Source: an uncultured Desulfobacterales bacterium (lineage in GTDB: Bacteria > Desulfobacterota > Desulfobulbia > Desulfobulbales > Desulfocapsaceae). From it: DNA of 64,000 bases. Positions within the stretch are counted from its first letter, which is position 1. Each line of letters opens with the position of its first letter. Below, one piece after another: positions 45,512 through 54,918 of this stretch. The position numbers were made by a program, and so were the translations under genes. The stretch spans positions 505,200 to 569,199 of the forward strand of contig CALGIJ010000019.1 in NCBI GenBank assembly GCA_937915545.1, written 5' to 3'. The notes under the pieces were generated by a model. The model saw only the letters and a list, made by a program, of their open reading frames with translations. It was not told where the DNA came from and did not search any database.

Positions 45512-46371
45512 TCGGCACCACCAATGGCATGAGAAATGGCGACTGGACTCTGCTGGGCCTTGTTGGTCTTGCCTTGCTCGCGCTCTATTATCCCTTTCTC
45601 GTCACCCTCGTTGCCGATTGGGGAGCCAACGATGATTATTCCCATGGCTATTTTATCCCCGTCTTGAGCTGTTACTTTGTCTATGCCATACGCGACAAGC
45701 TGCGCGATACACCGATTGTTCCCAGCAGCTTCGGCCTTGTTCTCGTCGCCTTAGGCCTCGCGCAGTTGATCCTCGCCAAGATTGGCTCAGAGTATTTCCT
45801 GCAGCGGACATCGCTGATCCTCTGCCTGTACGGTGTGGTGCTCTTCATTCTGGGTTGGCACTATTTCACCAGGCTCTTTTTTCCCATCGGGTACCTCCTC
45901 TTCATGGTTCCGCTGCCGGCAATCATCTGGAATAAGGTCTCCTTCCCGATGCAGCTTTTTTCCTCCTACCTCACCGAGCATGTCGTACGACTATTCGGGA
46001 TCCCCATCTTTCGTGAAGGAAATGTCATTCATCTGGCACAGACCACGCTCGAGGTGGTGGCCGCCTGCTCTGGCTTACGCTCTCTGGTCACCATGTTTGC
46101 CTTGAGCGGGGCTCTGGCCATCCTTTCAACAATGCCCACCAGCAAACGCCTGTTGTTGTTTGCCTCGGCGGTGCCTATCGCCATCTTCGCCAATATCTTC
46201 CGGCTTACAGCCACAGCATTCCTCGCCACGCAAATGGGGTCGGCGGCGGCGCAAGGCTTCCTGCATGAGATGTCGGGTATAGTGGTTTTCATGCTGGGAC
46301 TGGCCCTTCTCCTGCTGGTGAACTGGTTGTTGAGCGGGAAGAGCGATGTGCAGAAAAGACTGGCATCGTAA
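45508..46371 (+). CDS. Exosortase (EpsH/Xrt family transpeptidase)
   Basis: This 287-residue multi-pass membrane protein has about eight hydrophobic segments. The catalytic triad of exosortases is visible: Cys187 in EVVAACSGLRSL, Arg232 in IFANIFRLTATAF and His253 in GFLHEMSGI. Exosortases cut C-terminal PEP-CTERM-like sorting tails and are linked to exopolysaccharide production. The Xrt subclass cannot be fixed by eye; the neighbouring genes point to the XrtA-type system. No protein with a recognisable PEP-CTERM tail is encoded in this window. Confidence 0.92.
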   Translation: MIGTTNGMRNGDWTLLGLVGLALLALYYPFLVTLVADWGANDDYSHGYFIPVLSCYFVYAIRDKLRDTPIVPSSFGLVLVALGLAQLILAKIGSEYFLQRTSLILCLYGVVLFILGWHYFTRLFFPIGYLLFMVPLPAIIWNKVSFPMQLFSSYLTEHVVRLFGIPIFREGNVIHLAQTTLEVVAACSGLRSLVTMFALSGALAILSTMPTSKRLLLFASAVPIAIFANIFRLTATAFLATQMGSAAAQGFLHEMSGIVVFMLGLALLLLVNWLLSGKSDVQKRLAS

Positions 46372-46383
46372 CGCGGGCCGGCC

Positions 46384-47241
46384 ATGACGCAGGTGAATGC
46401 TCTTACCGTCGATGTCGAAGACTACTTTCAAGTCAATGCCTTTGCCCCATACATCAAGCGGGAAAGCTGGGATTCCTACCCGCTGCGGGTCGATACGAAT
46501 ACTCGGCGGATACTCGATCTCTTCGATGAATACGGGGTGAAGGCGACATTCTTCGTCTTGGGCTGGGTAGCCAGGCGCCTTCCGCAGCTCGCCCGGGAGA
46601 TTGAGCAGAGAGGGCACGAAATCGCCTGCCATGGCTACCACCATGAACTCATCTACGCCATCGGGCCAGATCGATTCAGGGAAGATATTCGCACCGCGAA
46701 ACAGCTCCTTGAAGACCAGACGGGTGCGAGGATTTCTGGCTATCGTGCACCAAGCTACTCAATAACTCGTCAATCCTTGTGGGCTCTGCGAATTCTCGTC
46801 GAAGAAGGGTTCACCTTCGATTCGAGCATCTTCCCCGTACACCATGACACCTATGGCATCCCCGGGGCGGAGCGCTTTCCGCACACCCTGCAAACCGAAG
46901 CTGGGTCCCTCCGCGAATTCCCCTTGACAACCATGCCGCTGCGCTGCGGCTGGTGGAAAGCACATCTGCCCATTGCCGGTGGTGGGTATTTGCGGTTGCT
47001 GCCGGTTGCGTTGATACGCAAAGGCATGGCGGCCATCAACACCAAAGAAAATCAGCCAGTGGTGCTCTATTTTCATCCCTGGGAGATAGATCCAGGCCAG
47101 CCACGAATTAAGGCCGGGATGAAATCGACATTCAGGCATTATCTGAATCTTAGTCGGACGGAACGAAAGTTGTCATCTCTGCTGTCCTCTTTGCGGTTTT
47201 CCACCATGACCCAAGTTTTGGGACACTGCGGTGGAGAGTAA
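46384..47241 (+). CDS. XrtA-system polysaccharide deacetylase
   Basis: This 285-residue protein has the NodB/CE4 fold. The first motif is LTVDVEDYF with Asp10 and Asp13; the metal-binding HxxxH-type motif is in ACHGYHHELIY. YRAPSYS provides the catalytic-site Arg/Pro segment, and VVLYFHPWEID the closing His. It should remove N-acetyl groups from the growing polysaccharide. It has no signal peptide, so it probably acts in the cytoplasm on lipid-linked intermediates. Its stop overlaps the next start as TAATG. Confidence 0.88.
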   Translation: MTQVNALTVDVEDYFQVNAFAPYIKRESWDSYPLRVDTNTRRILDLFDEYGVKATFFVLGWVARRLPQLAREIEQRGHEIACHGYHHELIYAIGPDRFREDIRTAKQLLEDQTGARISGYRAPSYSITRQSLWALRILVEEGFTFDSSIFPVHHDTYGIPGAERFPHTLQTEAGSLREFPLTTMPLRCGWWKAHLPIAGGGYLRLLPVALIRKGMAAINTKENQPVVLYFHPWEIDPGQPRIKAGMKSTFRHYLNLSRTERKLSSLLSSLRFSTMTQVLGHCGGE

Positions 47242-48284
47242 TGATCATGGGAAGCCTTCACTGCGACCTTGATTGCACAGATCCCAAAGCCTGGTGCAAC
47301 TACATACACAGCCATCCCCTTGCCTCCAGCTATCATCGCTATGGGTGGCGCGACGTTGTCGAGAAGAGTTTTAAGCACCGTTGCTATTACATAACGGTAA
47401 AAAACAACGAACAGGCCATAGTTGGTGTGCTGCCCCTGGTCTTTATGCAAAGCCGTCTGTTCGGGCGCTTTCTTGTTTCCTTACCGTTTTTTAATTATGG
47501 CGGCTTGTTGGCCGACAACATCGAATCTTGCCAAGCGTTGCTTGGCGCAGCCAATTCTCTCAAGTCTCAGCTGAATGCCGAATATGTTGAACTGCGGCAT
47601 AGAGAGGAATTCGCTTTGGGCCTCTCCGGGAAAGCGCATAAAGTTGCTATGATACTGGGCCTGGAGAAAACTGCTGATGACCAGTGGCAGGCTTTTAACG
47701 CCAAGTTGAGGAATCAAATTCGAAAATCTGAGAAAAGCAATTTTCACGTGCGCATTGGCAGTCAAGAACTCCTTGATGACTTTTATGCTGTGTTTGCACG
47801 AAATATGCGCGATCTTGGTACACCGGTATACGCCAAGAGCTTCTTTGGTGAAGTTATGAAAACCTTTGCTGACTCTTGTGCTATCATCGCGGTGTATTCA
47901 GGGGAAAAGGCAGTCGCTTCGGGTTTTCTCAGTTGGTTCCGGGAAACTGTGGAAATACCTTGGGCATCTTCGCTACGCGAGTTCAACTCGTTATGCCCGA
48001 ACAATCTTCTCTATTGGACGGCGCTTAAATTCTCTATCGAGAAGGGTTGCAGATTCTTTGATTTTGGCCGGTCAAGCCCCGGTGAAGGAACATATCGTTT
48101 TAAGGCGCAGTGGGGGGCCAAGCCTTTGCAGCTTTACTGGCAATACCTTCTTACGGCCAATGAAGCGATGCCCGAGCTTAACGTCAAAAACCCTAAGTAT
48201 CAGCGCGCCATCAACATTTGGAAGAGAATGCCGGTTTTTCTGACAAGATTGATCGGACCGAATATCGTCAGGAATATCCCTTGA
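47241..48284 (+). CDS. FemAB-like acyl/aminoacyl transferase (XrtA-associated)
   Basis: This 347-residue protein has the double GNAT (FemAB) fold. KLRNQIRKSEKSNFHVRIG and FFDFGRSSPGEGTYRFKAQWGAKP are the clearest family segments. FemAB proteins transfer amino acids from aminoacyl-tRNA; the exosortase-associated branch has no proven substrate. It may decorate a sugar amino group exposed by the deacetylase encoded just upstream, which is inference from gene order. The start overlaps the upstream stop by one base. Base composition begins to fall within this gene. Confidence 0.8.
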   Translation: MIMGSLHCDLDCTDPKAWCNYIHSHPLASSYHRYGWRDVVEKSFKHRCYYITVKNNEQAIVGVLPLVFMQSRLFGRFLVSLPFFNYGGLLADNIESCQALLGAANSLKSQLNAEYVELRHREEFALGLSGKAHKVAMILGLEKTADDQWQAFNAKLRNQIRKSEKSNFHVRIGSQELLDDFYAVFARNMRDLGTPVYAKSFFGEVMKTFADSCAIIAVYSGEKAVASGFLSWFRETVEIPWASSLREFNSLCPNNLLYWTALKFSIEKGCRFFDFGRSSPGEGTYRFKAQWGAKPLQLYWQYLLTANEAMPELNVKNPKYQRAINIWKRMPVFLTRLIGPNIVRNIP

Positions 48285-48287
48285 TCC

Positions 48288-49220
48288 ATGGATTTTTCAA
48301 TTATCATCCCGGCCAAGAACGAGGAAGCCAACATCGGTCGCTGTTTGCAATCCATCAGCGAGCTGGACTATGACCCAGCTCGCTTCGAGGTCATAGTCGT
48401 TGATAATGGGTCCAGCGATAAGACTGTGGAAATTGCCAGGCGGTATGGTGCGGTTGTTTTTGTTCTTCCGGAATTGACAGTGGCCGGATTGAGAAATTTT
48501 GGGGCAAGAGAAGCAAAGGGAGACATCCTGGCGTTTCTGGATGCTGATTGTACGGTCGACAATCAATGGCTTAAGGCAGCCTCGTTTTATTTGGAGAGAC
48601 AGCACAAGATTCCGGCGTTTGGGAGCCCTGTGATTCTTCCTGAAAATGCAACATGGGTCCAAATTACTTGGTATCAAGTTCGAGGGAAACCAGAACAAAT
48701 TATCCCAGTTGAATGGTTAGAGTCAGCAAATTTGTTTGTTTTAAGAAAATCATTTTGGAATGTCCAGGGATTCAACGAAGCTCTAGAAACATGCGAAGAC
48801 TATGATCTCACTCAGCGTTTAAAGAGCATTGGAACGCTTATGTCCGATTTCAGGGTGAAAGCGATTCACTACAGAGAGCCAGCTACAGTTAAAGAATTTT
48901 TTAAGAAAGAAATTTGGCGCAGTAAAAGTAATTATCGAGGTCTATTGGCACGTAAAATTGATCTCAACGAAGTTCCAAGCCTAGTATTGCCTATAATTTA
49001 TGGGATGTTTTGTCTCGCATCGGCACTGGGAATTCTAGCTGCTGTTGCTATGGGCGAAGGCGCGTTTTGGCTTGTTATTAGCTTATGTTGCTGGCAATTT
49101 CCGATCATGCTTGTATCACTTCGAAAGGGTCTGAAATTGGGCCCCGTTGGCGTAATTCGATTGTTTTGTTTGTTTAATGTATATTTTTCAGCTAGGTCTA
49201 TCGGCCCTCTATTTCGTTAG
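48288..49220 (+). CDS. Family 2 glycosyltransferase
   Basis: This 310-residue GT-A enzyme begins FSIIIPAKNEEANIGRCL, has the metal-binding AFLDADC motif near residue 85, and the acceptor-side CEDYDL near 165. Two hydrophobic segments near the C-terminus (about 225-250 and 255-275) anchor it to the membrane. It should add a sugar to the lipid-linked repeat unit. It starts three bases after the FemAB-like gene and is noticeably richer in A+T than the genes before 47 kb. Confidence 0.88.
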   Translation: MDFSIIIPAKNEEANIGRCLQSISELDYDPARFEVIVVDNGSSDKTVEIARRYGAVVFVLPELTVAGLRNFGAREAKGDILAFLDADCTVDNQWLKAASFYLERQHKIPAFGSPVILPENATWVQITWYQVRGKPEQIIPVEWLESANLFVLRKSFWNVQGFNEALETCEDYDLTQRLKSIGTLMSDFRVKAIHYREPATVKEFFKKEIWRSKSNYRGLLARKIDLNEVPSLVLPIIYGMFCLASALGILAAVAMGEGAFWLVISLCCWQFPIMLVSLRKGLKLGPVGVIRLFCLFNVYFSARSIGPLFR

Positions 49221-49251
49221 CGTAATTTGACGCAATTGTCGGAGGCACCTC

Positions 49252-51126
49252 ATGTGCGGCATAGCCGGATTTGTCAGAACTATTGCGCCGCTTGCTGACC
49301 AGAAAGTGCTGGAGCGCATGGGAGCGGCCATTATTCACCGTGGCCCCGATGCTGGTGGCCAGTATTTTGATGATTACGTTGGTCTGGCCCACCGTCGCCT
49401 GAGCATAATTGACCTTTCCCCTCTGGGGAACCAGCCTATGTTTTCCTCTGATGGCAGGCTGGTAATCGTCTTTAACGGTGAGATCTACAATTTTCAGTCG
49501 TTGCGGAACGATCTGAAGCGCTCGGGATATGTCTTCCGTACCAAGACCGATACCGAGGTCATTCTGGCATTGTACGAGCGCCATGGCACCGACTGTCTGC
49601 AATGGTTGAACGGGATGTTTGCCTTCGCTCTCTGGGATACGGAACGGAAAACCCTCTTCCTGGCCAGGGATCGAATAGGCAAGAAACCCCTTTACTATTA
49701 CCATAGGGGTGGTGATCGGCTGGCGTTCGCTTCCGAGATCAAGGCACTGCTAGAACTTCCCGGAATGTGCAGGGATGTGGAGCCAACAGCTTTGGCCGAT
49801 TATCTCAAATACTTGTACGTCCCGGCCCCGAAGACGATTTACAAAAGTATCAGCAAACTGCTCCCCGGGCATTTTCTGGTTCTGCCCATGGGCGGAGAGC
49901 CCGAAATTCGCGAATACTGGGATGTAGATTTCTCTGCACACACTGACCTGGGCTATGAGGAAGCCGAAGAAGCGCTCCTCGAACTGGTTCGAGACAGCAC
50001 TGCCTGCAGAATGATCGCCGACGTCCCCCTCGGCGCGTTCCTCAGCGGCGGAGTGGACTCCAGTGCAATTGTCGCGCTCATGGCGGGGGTATCTCGGGGA
50101 TCGGTGAGAACCTGCACCATCGGCTTCGATGACAAAGCCCATGACGAGTCAGCCTATGCCAGTCAGGTGGCGGGCCAGTTCGCGACCGAACACAGTGAAT
50201 ATGTGGTCAGAGAGAGTTTGGCAGGTACGGTCGCCCTGCTGCCGAAGTTTCTCGACGAACCTTTTGCCGATTCATCAGCGGTGCCCACCTACCATGTCTC
50301 GCGTCTGGCCCGCCAAGCGGTTACGGTTGCCCTAGCGGGAGATGGGGGCGATGAGAGTTTCGGCGGTTACGACAAATACTCCATCGAGTTGAAAGAAGAT
50401 TGGGTTCGTCGAAATATCCCAGGTTCCGCGCTGGCGACCCTCAATCGCTGTTTCCAGGGATGGAGCCATCCTGTGGCGCGCAAAGCCCGTTCCCTGACCG
50501 GTAGCGCCCTGCTCGATCCGGCCCGGGCCTTCTATCGCACCAATACCTTTGTCGAGGACGAGCTTCTCGTTGATCTACTGGCCGACCCGGTTCGCAAGGC
50601 CTGTTCAGGTTATGACCCCGCTTTGCATACCACCCGCCACTGGGAGCGCATGAAGGGCGCCGATCATGTTTCGTGCATGCTCTATACCGACCTGAAAACC
50701 TATCTGCCAGACGACATCCTCGTCAAAGTTGACCGTATGAGCATGGCCCATGCCCTTGAAGTCCGCGCACCGTTTCTCGACTATCGCATCATTGAACTCG
50801 CCGCGTCGCTACCGAGCCAGTGGAAGATCAGCGGAAAGGGGAAAAAACTGATCCTGCGCAGTACTTTTGCCCGATTTCTCCCTCGACAGATTCTCGACCG
50901 GGTTAAGCATGGTTTCACCGTTCCTCTTGCCGCCTGGTTCCGTAACGAATTGCGGGAAATGGCCGCCGAAGCCTTGATCGGCAACAGTTCGCTTGACGAA
51001 TACCTTGCGCCTGCAGCGGTCGAGCGGATCTGGCGGCAGCACCAGGAGAACAGTGCCGATCATGGCACCCTGCTGTGGAGCTTGTTGATGTTCGCTCTCT
51101 GGCAAAGGGAATATCAATGTCAGTGA
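49252..51126 (+). CDS. XrtA/PEP-CTERM-system class II amidotransferase (AsnB-like)
   Basis: This 624-residue protein has an intact N-terminal glutaminase with nucleophile Cys2 (MCGIAGFVR), HRGPDAGGQYFD and FNGEIYNF, followed by a synthetase domain with PP-loop FLSGGVDSSAIVAL and DGGDESFGGYDKY. It should amidate a carboxylate using glutamine and ATP. In exosortase loci this branch is thought to act on a sugar or polymer rather than free aspartate; that is inference. GGAGG precedes the ATG. The gene is GC-rich again, unlike its upstream neighbour. Confidence 0.9.
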   Translation: MCGIAGFVRTIAPLADQKVLERMGAAIIHRGPDAGGQYFDDYVGLAHRRLSIIDLSPLGNQPMFSSDGRLVIVFNGEIYNFQSLRNDLKRSGYVFRTKTDTEVILALYERHGTDCLQWLNGMFAFALWDTERKTLFLARDRIGKKPLYYYHRGGDRLAFASEIKALLELPGMCRDVEPTALADYLKYLYVPAPKTIYKSISKLLPGHFLVLPMGGEPEIREYWDVDFSAHTDLGYEEAEEALLELVRDSTACRMIADVPLGAFLSGGVDSSAIVALMAGVSRGSVRTCTIGFDDKAHDESAYASQVAGQFATEHSEYVVRESLAGTVALLPKFLDEPFADSSAVPTYHVSRLARQAVTVALAGDGGDESFGGYDKYSIELKEDWVRRNIPGSALATLNRCFQGWSHPVARKARSLTGSALLDPARAFYRTNTFVEDELLVDLLADPVRKACSGYDPALHTTRHWERMKGADHVSCMLYTDLKTYLPDDILVKVDRMSMAHALEVRAPFLDYRIIELAASLPSQWKISGKGKKLILRSTFARFLPRQILDRVKHGFTVPLAAWFRNELREMAAEALIGNSSLDEYLAPAAVERIWRQHQENSADHGTLLWSLLMFALWQREYQCQ

Positions 51127-53705
51127 CGAAAGGGATCGAAATACGGGAAACCGCCGGGATTGACCGGGCTCACGAATACGTAAGAGTAGCGGTTCCCTGG
51201 GCGCGCGGGGAGATGGCTGCCGATGCCTCGCCGCAACTGTTCGATCAGGTCGGCCGACCGGTGTTTTGCCAGACACGGGTGCTCAAGCAGTGGCCCGACG
51301 GATCGGTGAAATGGCTGCTGATCGATTGCCCAGTCTCGGTACCCGCTGGAGGCAAGGTGGTCTACCGGCTTCAACCTGGGCCGTTTGCGGCGGGTGAACC
51401 CACGGCCCGGGTGGTGATCTCTCCCGGAACCGCCACCTGGCACGTTGACACCGGTGCCGGAACATTCCTCCTCGATGGCCACACGTTTCGCCCTGTTCTC
51501 AAGGCTCGGCGGCACGGCGAGCATGAGCCAGCTGGCGCCTTTACGGGGAACTGCCGTTTCGTCGGTAACGACGAATCATCCTCGGCCTTCGATATCGAGG
51601 CGATGGCGGTCGAAGAATCCGGCCCCCTGCATGCGGTCATCCGCTGCAAAGGGAAATTGCACGCCACTGGGGATGATGGACCACGCTTTGCTGCGCGCCT
51701 GCATTTTTTCGCCGGCAACATGGTGGTAAAGGTGGAGTTCACCCTCCATAATCCTTGCGCTGCGCGCCATCCTGGAGGATTCTGGGATCTGGGGGACGAG
51801 GGATCGATACTCTTCAGGGAACTGGCGTTCACCCTAAAAGACGTGAATTTCGAAGGAGGCAAAATCCTCTGTCGCACAGCGCCGGACGCAGCGCCACTCA
51901 CCGTCGGCGATGATCGGGTTTTCCATCTCTACCAGGAATCAAGCGGGGGCGAGAACTGGCGTAGCGCAAACCATCGCAACCGCGAAGGTCGAGTGCCGTT
52001 TCACCGTCGGGGGTATGTGGCCGAAGCAGGTGGTCGAGAGCTCTGCTCCGGTCTGCGGGCGACGCCGCATCTCTGGTGCGGGGCTGAGGAGATAGGAATA
52101 GCCGTTGCCGTTCCTCGTTTCTGGCAGGAATTTCCCAAGGCTCTCGATGTCGATGCCGGCTGTATAACTCTCGCGCTTTTTCCCGGAACGTATCCCGATC
52201 TCCATGAGCTGCAGGGGGGGGAACAGAAGACCCATGCCTTCTATGTGGACTTTGCCGCCCATGCCGACGACCTGCTGTGGGCTTTGAGCCCCCTGCAGGC
52301 TCTTGCCACACAGGAGGTGTACCGAACTTCCGGTGTTTTTGGCGATCTTCCGGGTGATGAAGATCTGGTCGACCAGTTTATCACGGCCGAAGCTATACGG
52401 CATAAGAGGGAAGGCGCCGACGAGTACGGGTGGCGCAACTTCGGCGATATTCATGCCGATCATGAAGCCGTGTTCCAGCAGGGTGATGAGGGCTTCGTCT
52501 CCCATTACAACAACCAGTATGATTTCTGCGCTGGAGCCTATAGAAAATCTTTCGTAACCGGTTCCCCTGAATGGGGCAATCTGGCGGCAGATCTGGCCAG
52601 GCATGTTCTGGACATCGATATCTATCATACCGCCAGGGACCGGGAGGAATACAACGGCGGGCTGTTCTGGCATACGGATCATTATGTGCATGGTGGTTTA
52701 TCGACGCACCGCTCTTTCAGCCGTGAGCAGCTGGCGGGAAAGGATCCACGCCTTTATGGGGGTGGTCCCGGTGCGGAGCACTGCTATACCACTGGTTTGC
52801 TGCTACACTATTTCCACACCGGCAATGATGATTACCGCGAAGCTGTCATCGCCTTGGCGGAGTGGGAACTGCTGGCGCTCAACGGACCACAGACAGTCTT
52901 GGCGGCTATGAAGCGCGGATTGGGCTATGTGAAGCTTTGGCGCGCCCTTCGAACCGAGCGCCGGCTTTTTCCCCGCTATCCGTTGACCAGAGGCACGGGC
53001 AATGCTATCTCGGCCTGTGTCGATGCCTTCGAGGCTGGTGGGGGGCGTCGATACCTTGATGAGGCAGAACGCTTGATTCGCAGCGCCATACACCCTGATG
53101 ACGATATAGGGAGAAGGGATCTTCTTAATGCCGAAGTCGCCTGGTCCTATACGGTGTTTCTGGTATCGGTGGTCAAGTTTCTCGACAAGAAGCTTGAACT
53201 CGATGAGCAGGACGACGGATTTTTTCATGCCCGAGAGTCTCTGCTATCCTACGCACGCTGGATGATGGACAACGAGTATCCGTACCTGGATAAACCCGAG
53301 ATCCTGGAGTATCCCAACGAGACTTGGGCGACCCAGGATTTGCGAAAGAGCGTAATCTTTTATCACGCGGCCCGCTTCTCGCCATCTGAGAAATGCGATA
53401 GCTTCCTTGGCAAGAGCCGGTATTTTTTTCAGGTGGCCAGTGAGCAGCTTGGCTTACATGAAACAAACCGGTTTGCGCGACCGGTAACCCTCATGCTGCA
53501 GAATGGATGGGTTGGAGGACGCCTACTCAGTGAGAATATGGCAACGGTTGAGAATAGTTTTACAGATTTGAAGGGCGACGGTCACCCAACACCGTATCTT
53601 ACCTTGCCGTCAGTATTGTGCCGCATTGCTGGCGACTTGCTGCTGGCGATACGACGAACCAGTCTGATCCGTGAGTGGGAGTGGTTGCGGGTGCGGTTGT
53701 ACTGA
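51117..53705 (+). CDS. RIFT-barrel protein, YetA / exo-rhamnogalacturonan lyase-like
   Basis: This protein has 862 residues. The N-terminal part (about 15-85: VRVAVPWARGE, TRVLKQWPDGSVKWLLIDCP) matches my recollection of the RIFT barrel of PcRGLX/YetA-like proteins. A second beta-rich part follows, and from about residue 430 a helical toroid-like region (WGNLAADLARHVLDIDIYHTA, HCYTTGLLLHYFHTGNDDYREAV). These proteins are related to PL26 exo-lyases. There is no signal peptide, so a cytosolic role on a uronic-acid sugar is possible. The start overlaps the amidotransferase stop by ten bases, with AAGGGA upstream. Activity is not established. Confidence 0.7.
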   Translation: MSVTKGIEIRETAGIDRAHEYVRVAVPWARGEMAADASPQLFDQVGRPVFCQTRVLKQWPDGSVKWLLIDCPVSVPAGGKVVYRLQPGPFAAGEPTARVVISPGTATWHVDTGAGTFLLDGHTFRPVLKARRHGEHEPAGAFTGNCRFVGNDESSSAFDIEAMAVEESGPLHAVIRCKGKLHATGDDGPRFAARLHFFAGNMVVKVEFTLHNPCAARHPGGFWDLGDEGSILFRELAFTLKDVNFEGGKILCRTAPDAAPLTVGDDRVFHLYQESSGGENWRSANHRNREGRVPFHRRGYVAEAGGRELCSGLRATPHLWCGAEEIGIAVAVPRFWQEFPKALDVDAGCITLALFPGTYPDLHELQGGEQKTHAFYVDFAAHADDLLWALSPLQALATQEVYRTSGVFGDLPGDEDLVDQFITAEAIRHKREGADEYGWRNFGDIHADHEAVFQQGDEGFVSHYNNQYDFCAGAYRKSFVTGSPEWGNLAADLARHVLDIDIYHTARDREEYNGGLFWHTDHYVHGGLSTHRSFSREQLAGKDPRLYGGGPGAEHCYTTGLLLHYFHTGNDDYREAVIALAEWELLALNGPQTVLAAMKRGLGYVKLWRALRTERRLFPRYPLTRGTGNAISACVDAFEAGGGRRYLDEAERLIRSAIHPDDDIGRRDLLNAEVAWSYTVFLVSVVKFLDKKLELDEQDDGFFHARESLLSYARWMMDNEYPYLDKPEILEYPNETWATQDLRKSVIFYHAARFSPSEKCDSFLGKSRYFFQVASEQLGLHETNRFARPVTLMLQNGWVGGRLLSENMATVENSFTDLKGDGHPTPYLTLPSVLCRIAGDLLLAIRRTSLIREWEWLRVRLY

Positions 53706-53731
53706 GATTTATCACGCTGAAGCGATATAAG

Positions 53732-54859
53732 ATGCTAGATCAAACATATCCTAAAATCATGCACGTTCTTCCCACTATGAACAGATGCGGTGGGGCAGAA
53801 CAGCTAGTCTATAAAATGGCGCACAGCATGCGCAATAATGACAGTTTTCCAGTCGTCTGTTGTATCGACAGTCTAGGAGATCTAGCTCTTTTGTTGCGGA
53901 AAGAAGGTGCTTCCGTTTTCCACAGAAAACAGAAGGGATCACTGGATGTTGGGTTGATCTGGTGGATGGCTGGAATTGCCAAAAGGGAGAATATATCAGT
54001 CATTCATGCGCATATGTATAATGCCTTTGAGCATTCAGTCCCAGCCGCTGTTTTGGCCGGAAGAATTAGTGTGGTTTATACAGTCCATGGGCGCCTCTAT
54101 CCTGAAAAGAGGGATTTTCGTCGTCGCTTGATGTACCCGCTGTGGTCAATGGGAGTAGACCGTTTCGTCTCTATATCCGAAAAGACAAAGGAATCGATGG
54201 TCCACTATGACTTCCACCCTGAAAAAAAAATTCAGGTAATTCATAATGGAATCGAATTCACACCGAAAAATGACAGCAGCGACACCCTTGGCATGCGTTC
54301 GTCCTTGGGTCTCGATGGGAAAGCCCCGATCATGGGAACAGCAGCACGAATGGAAGATATCAAAAACATTCCAATGATGCTGAGGGCTTTTCAGCGCGTG
54401 CTGGGGCTGTATCCTAATGCTTGCCTACTGTTGGCGGGAGACGGGAGCAAACTGGGTGAACTGAAAACTATAGCGAGGCAGATGGAGATCTCAGATAACG
54501 TGTTGTTTCTCGGCCAGCGTTCAGATCTCGATGTAATTTATCCGCTACTCGAAGTTTTTCTTCTTTCTTCCTATACCGAAGGAATTTCCGTCTCATTGCT
54601 CGAGGCAATGTGCTGTGGAATTCCTGCAGTAGTAACACGGGTAGGGGGGAATCCTGAAATAACAATAGATGGGAAAACTGGGTTTTTGGTGCCTTCGGAT
54701 GATGATGCCTTGATGGCGGAGAAAATACTCATGCTTTTAAGTAATCGTGCTATCGCGGAAGAACTTGGCCGAAACGGGCGAGTCAGAGCTCTTGATCACT
54801 TCTCGTTCTCAGGGATGATGGATAAGTATCTTTGCCTTTATAGGTCGTTGTGCGAGTAA
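53732..54859 (+). CDS. Family 4 glycosyltransferase
   Basis: This 375-residue GT-B enzyme has an N-terminal KIMHVLPTMNRCGGAEQLVYKM (acceptor domain with Gly-rich loop). The C-terminal domain has GTAARMEDIKNIPMMLRAF and the donor-binding EGISVSLLEAMCCGIPAVVTRVGG motif (Glu-x7-Glu). It should transfer a nucleotide-activated sugar in the polysaccharide pathway. The start at 53732 gives a normal GT4 N-terminus; the frame is open upstream and overlaps the previous gene. The AT content is intermediate. Confidence 0.88.
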   Translation: MLDQTYPKIMHVLPTMNRCGGAEQLVYKMAHSMRNNDSFPVVCCIDSLGDLALLLRKEGASVFHRKQKGSLDVGLIWWMAGIAKRENISVIHAHMYNAFEHSVPAAVLAGRISVVYTVHGRLYPEKRDFRRRLMYPLWSMGVDRFVSISEKTKESMVHYDFHPEKKIQVIHNGIEFTPKNDSSDTLGMRSSLGLDGKAPIMGTAARMEDIKNIPMMLRAFQRVLGLYPNACLLLAGDGSKLGELKTIARQMEISDNVLFLGQRSDLDVIYPLLEVFLLSSYTEGISVSLLEAMCCGIPAVVTRVGGNPEITIDGKTGFLVPSDDDALMAEKILMLLSNRAIAEELGRNGRVRALDHFSFSGMMDKYLCLYRSLCE

Positions 54860-54918
54860 AAAACGAAAGGAAAATACCCTCAGAGGGTGTTTGCTATTCA
54901 ACAAACGGGTGAGGGGTT

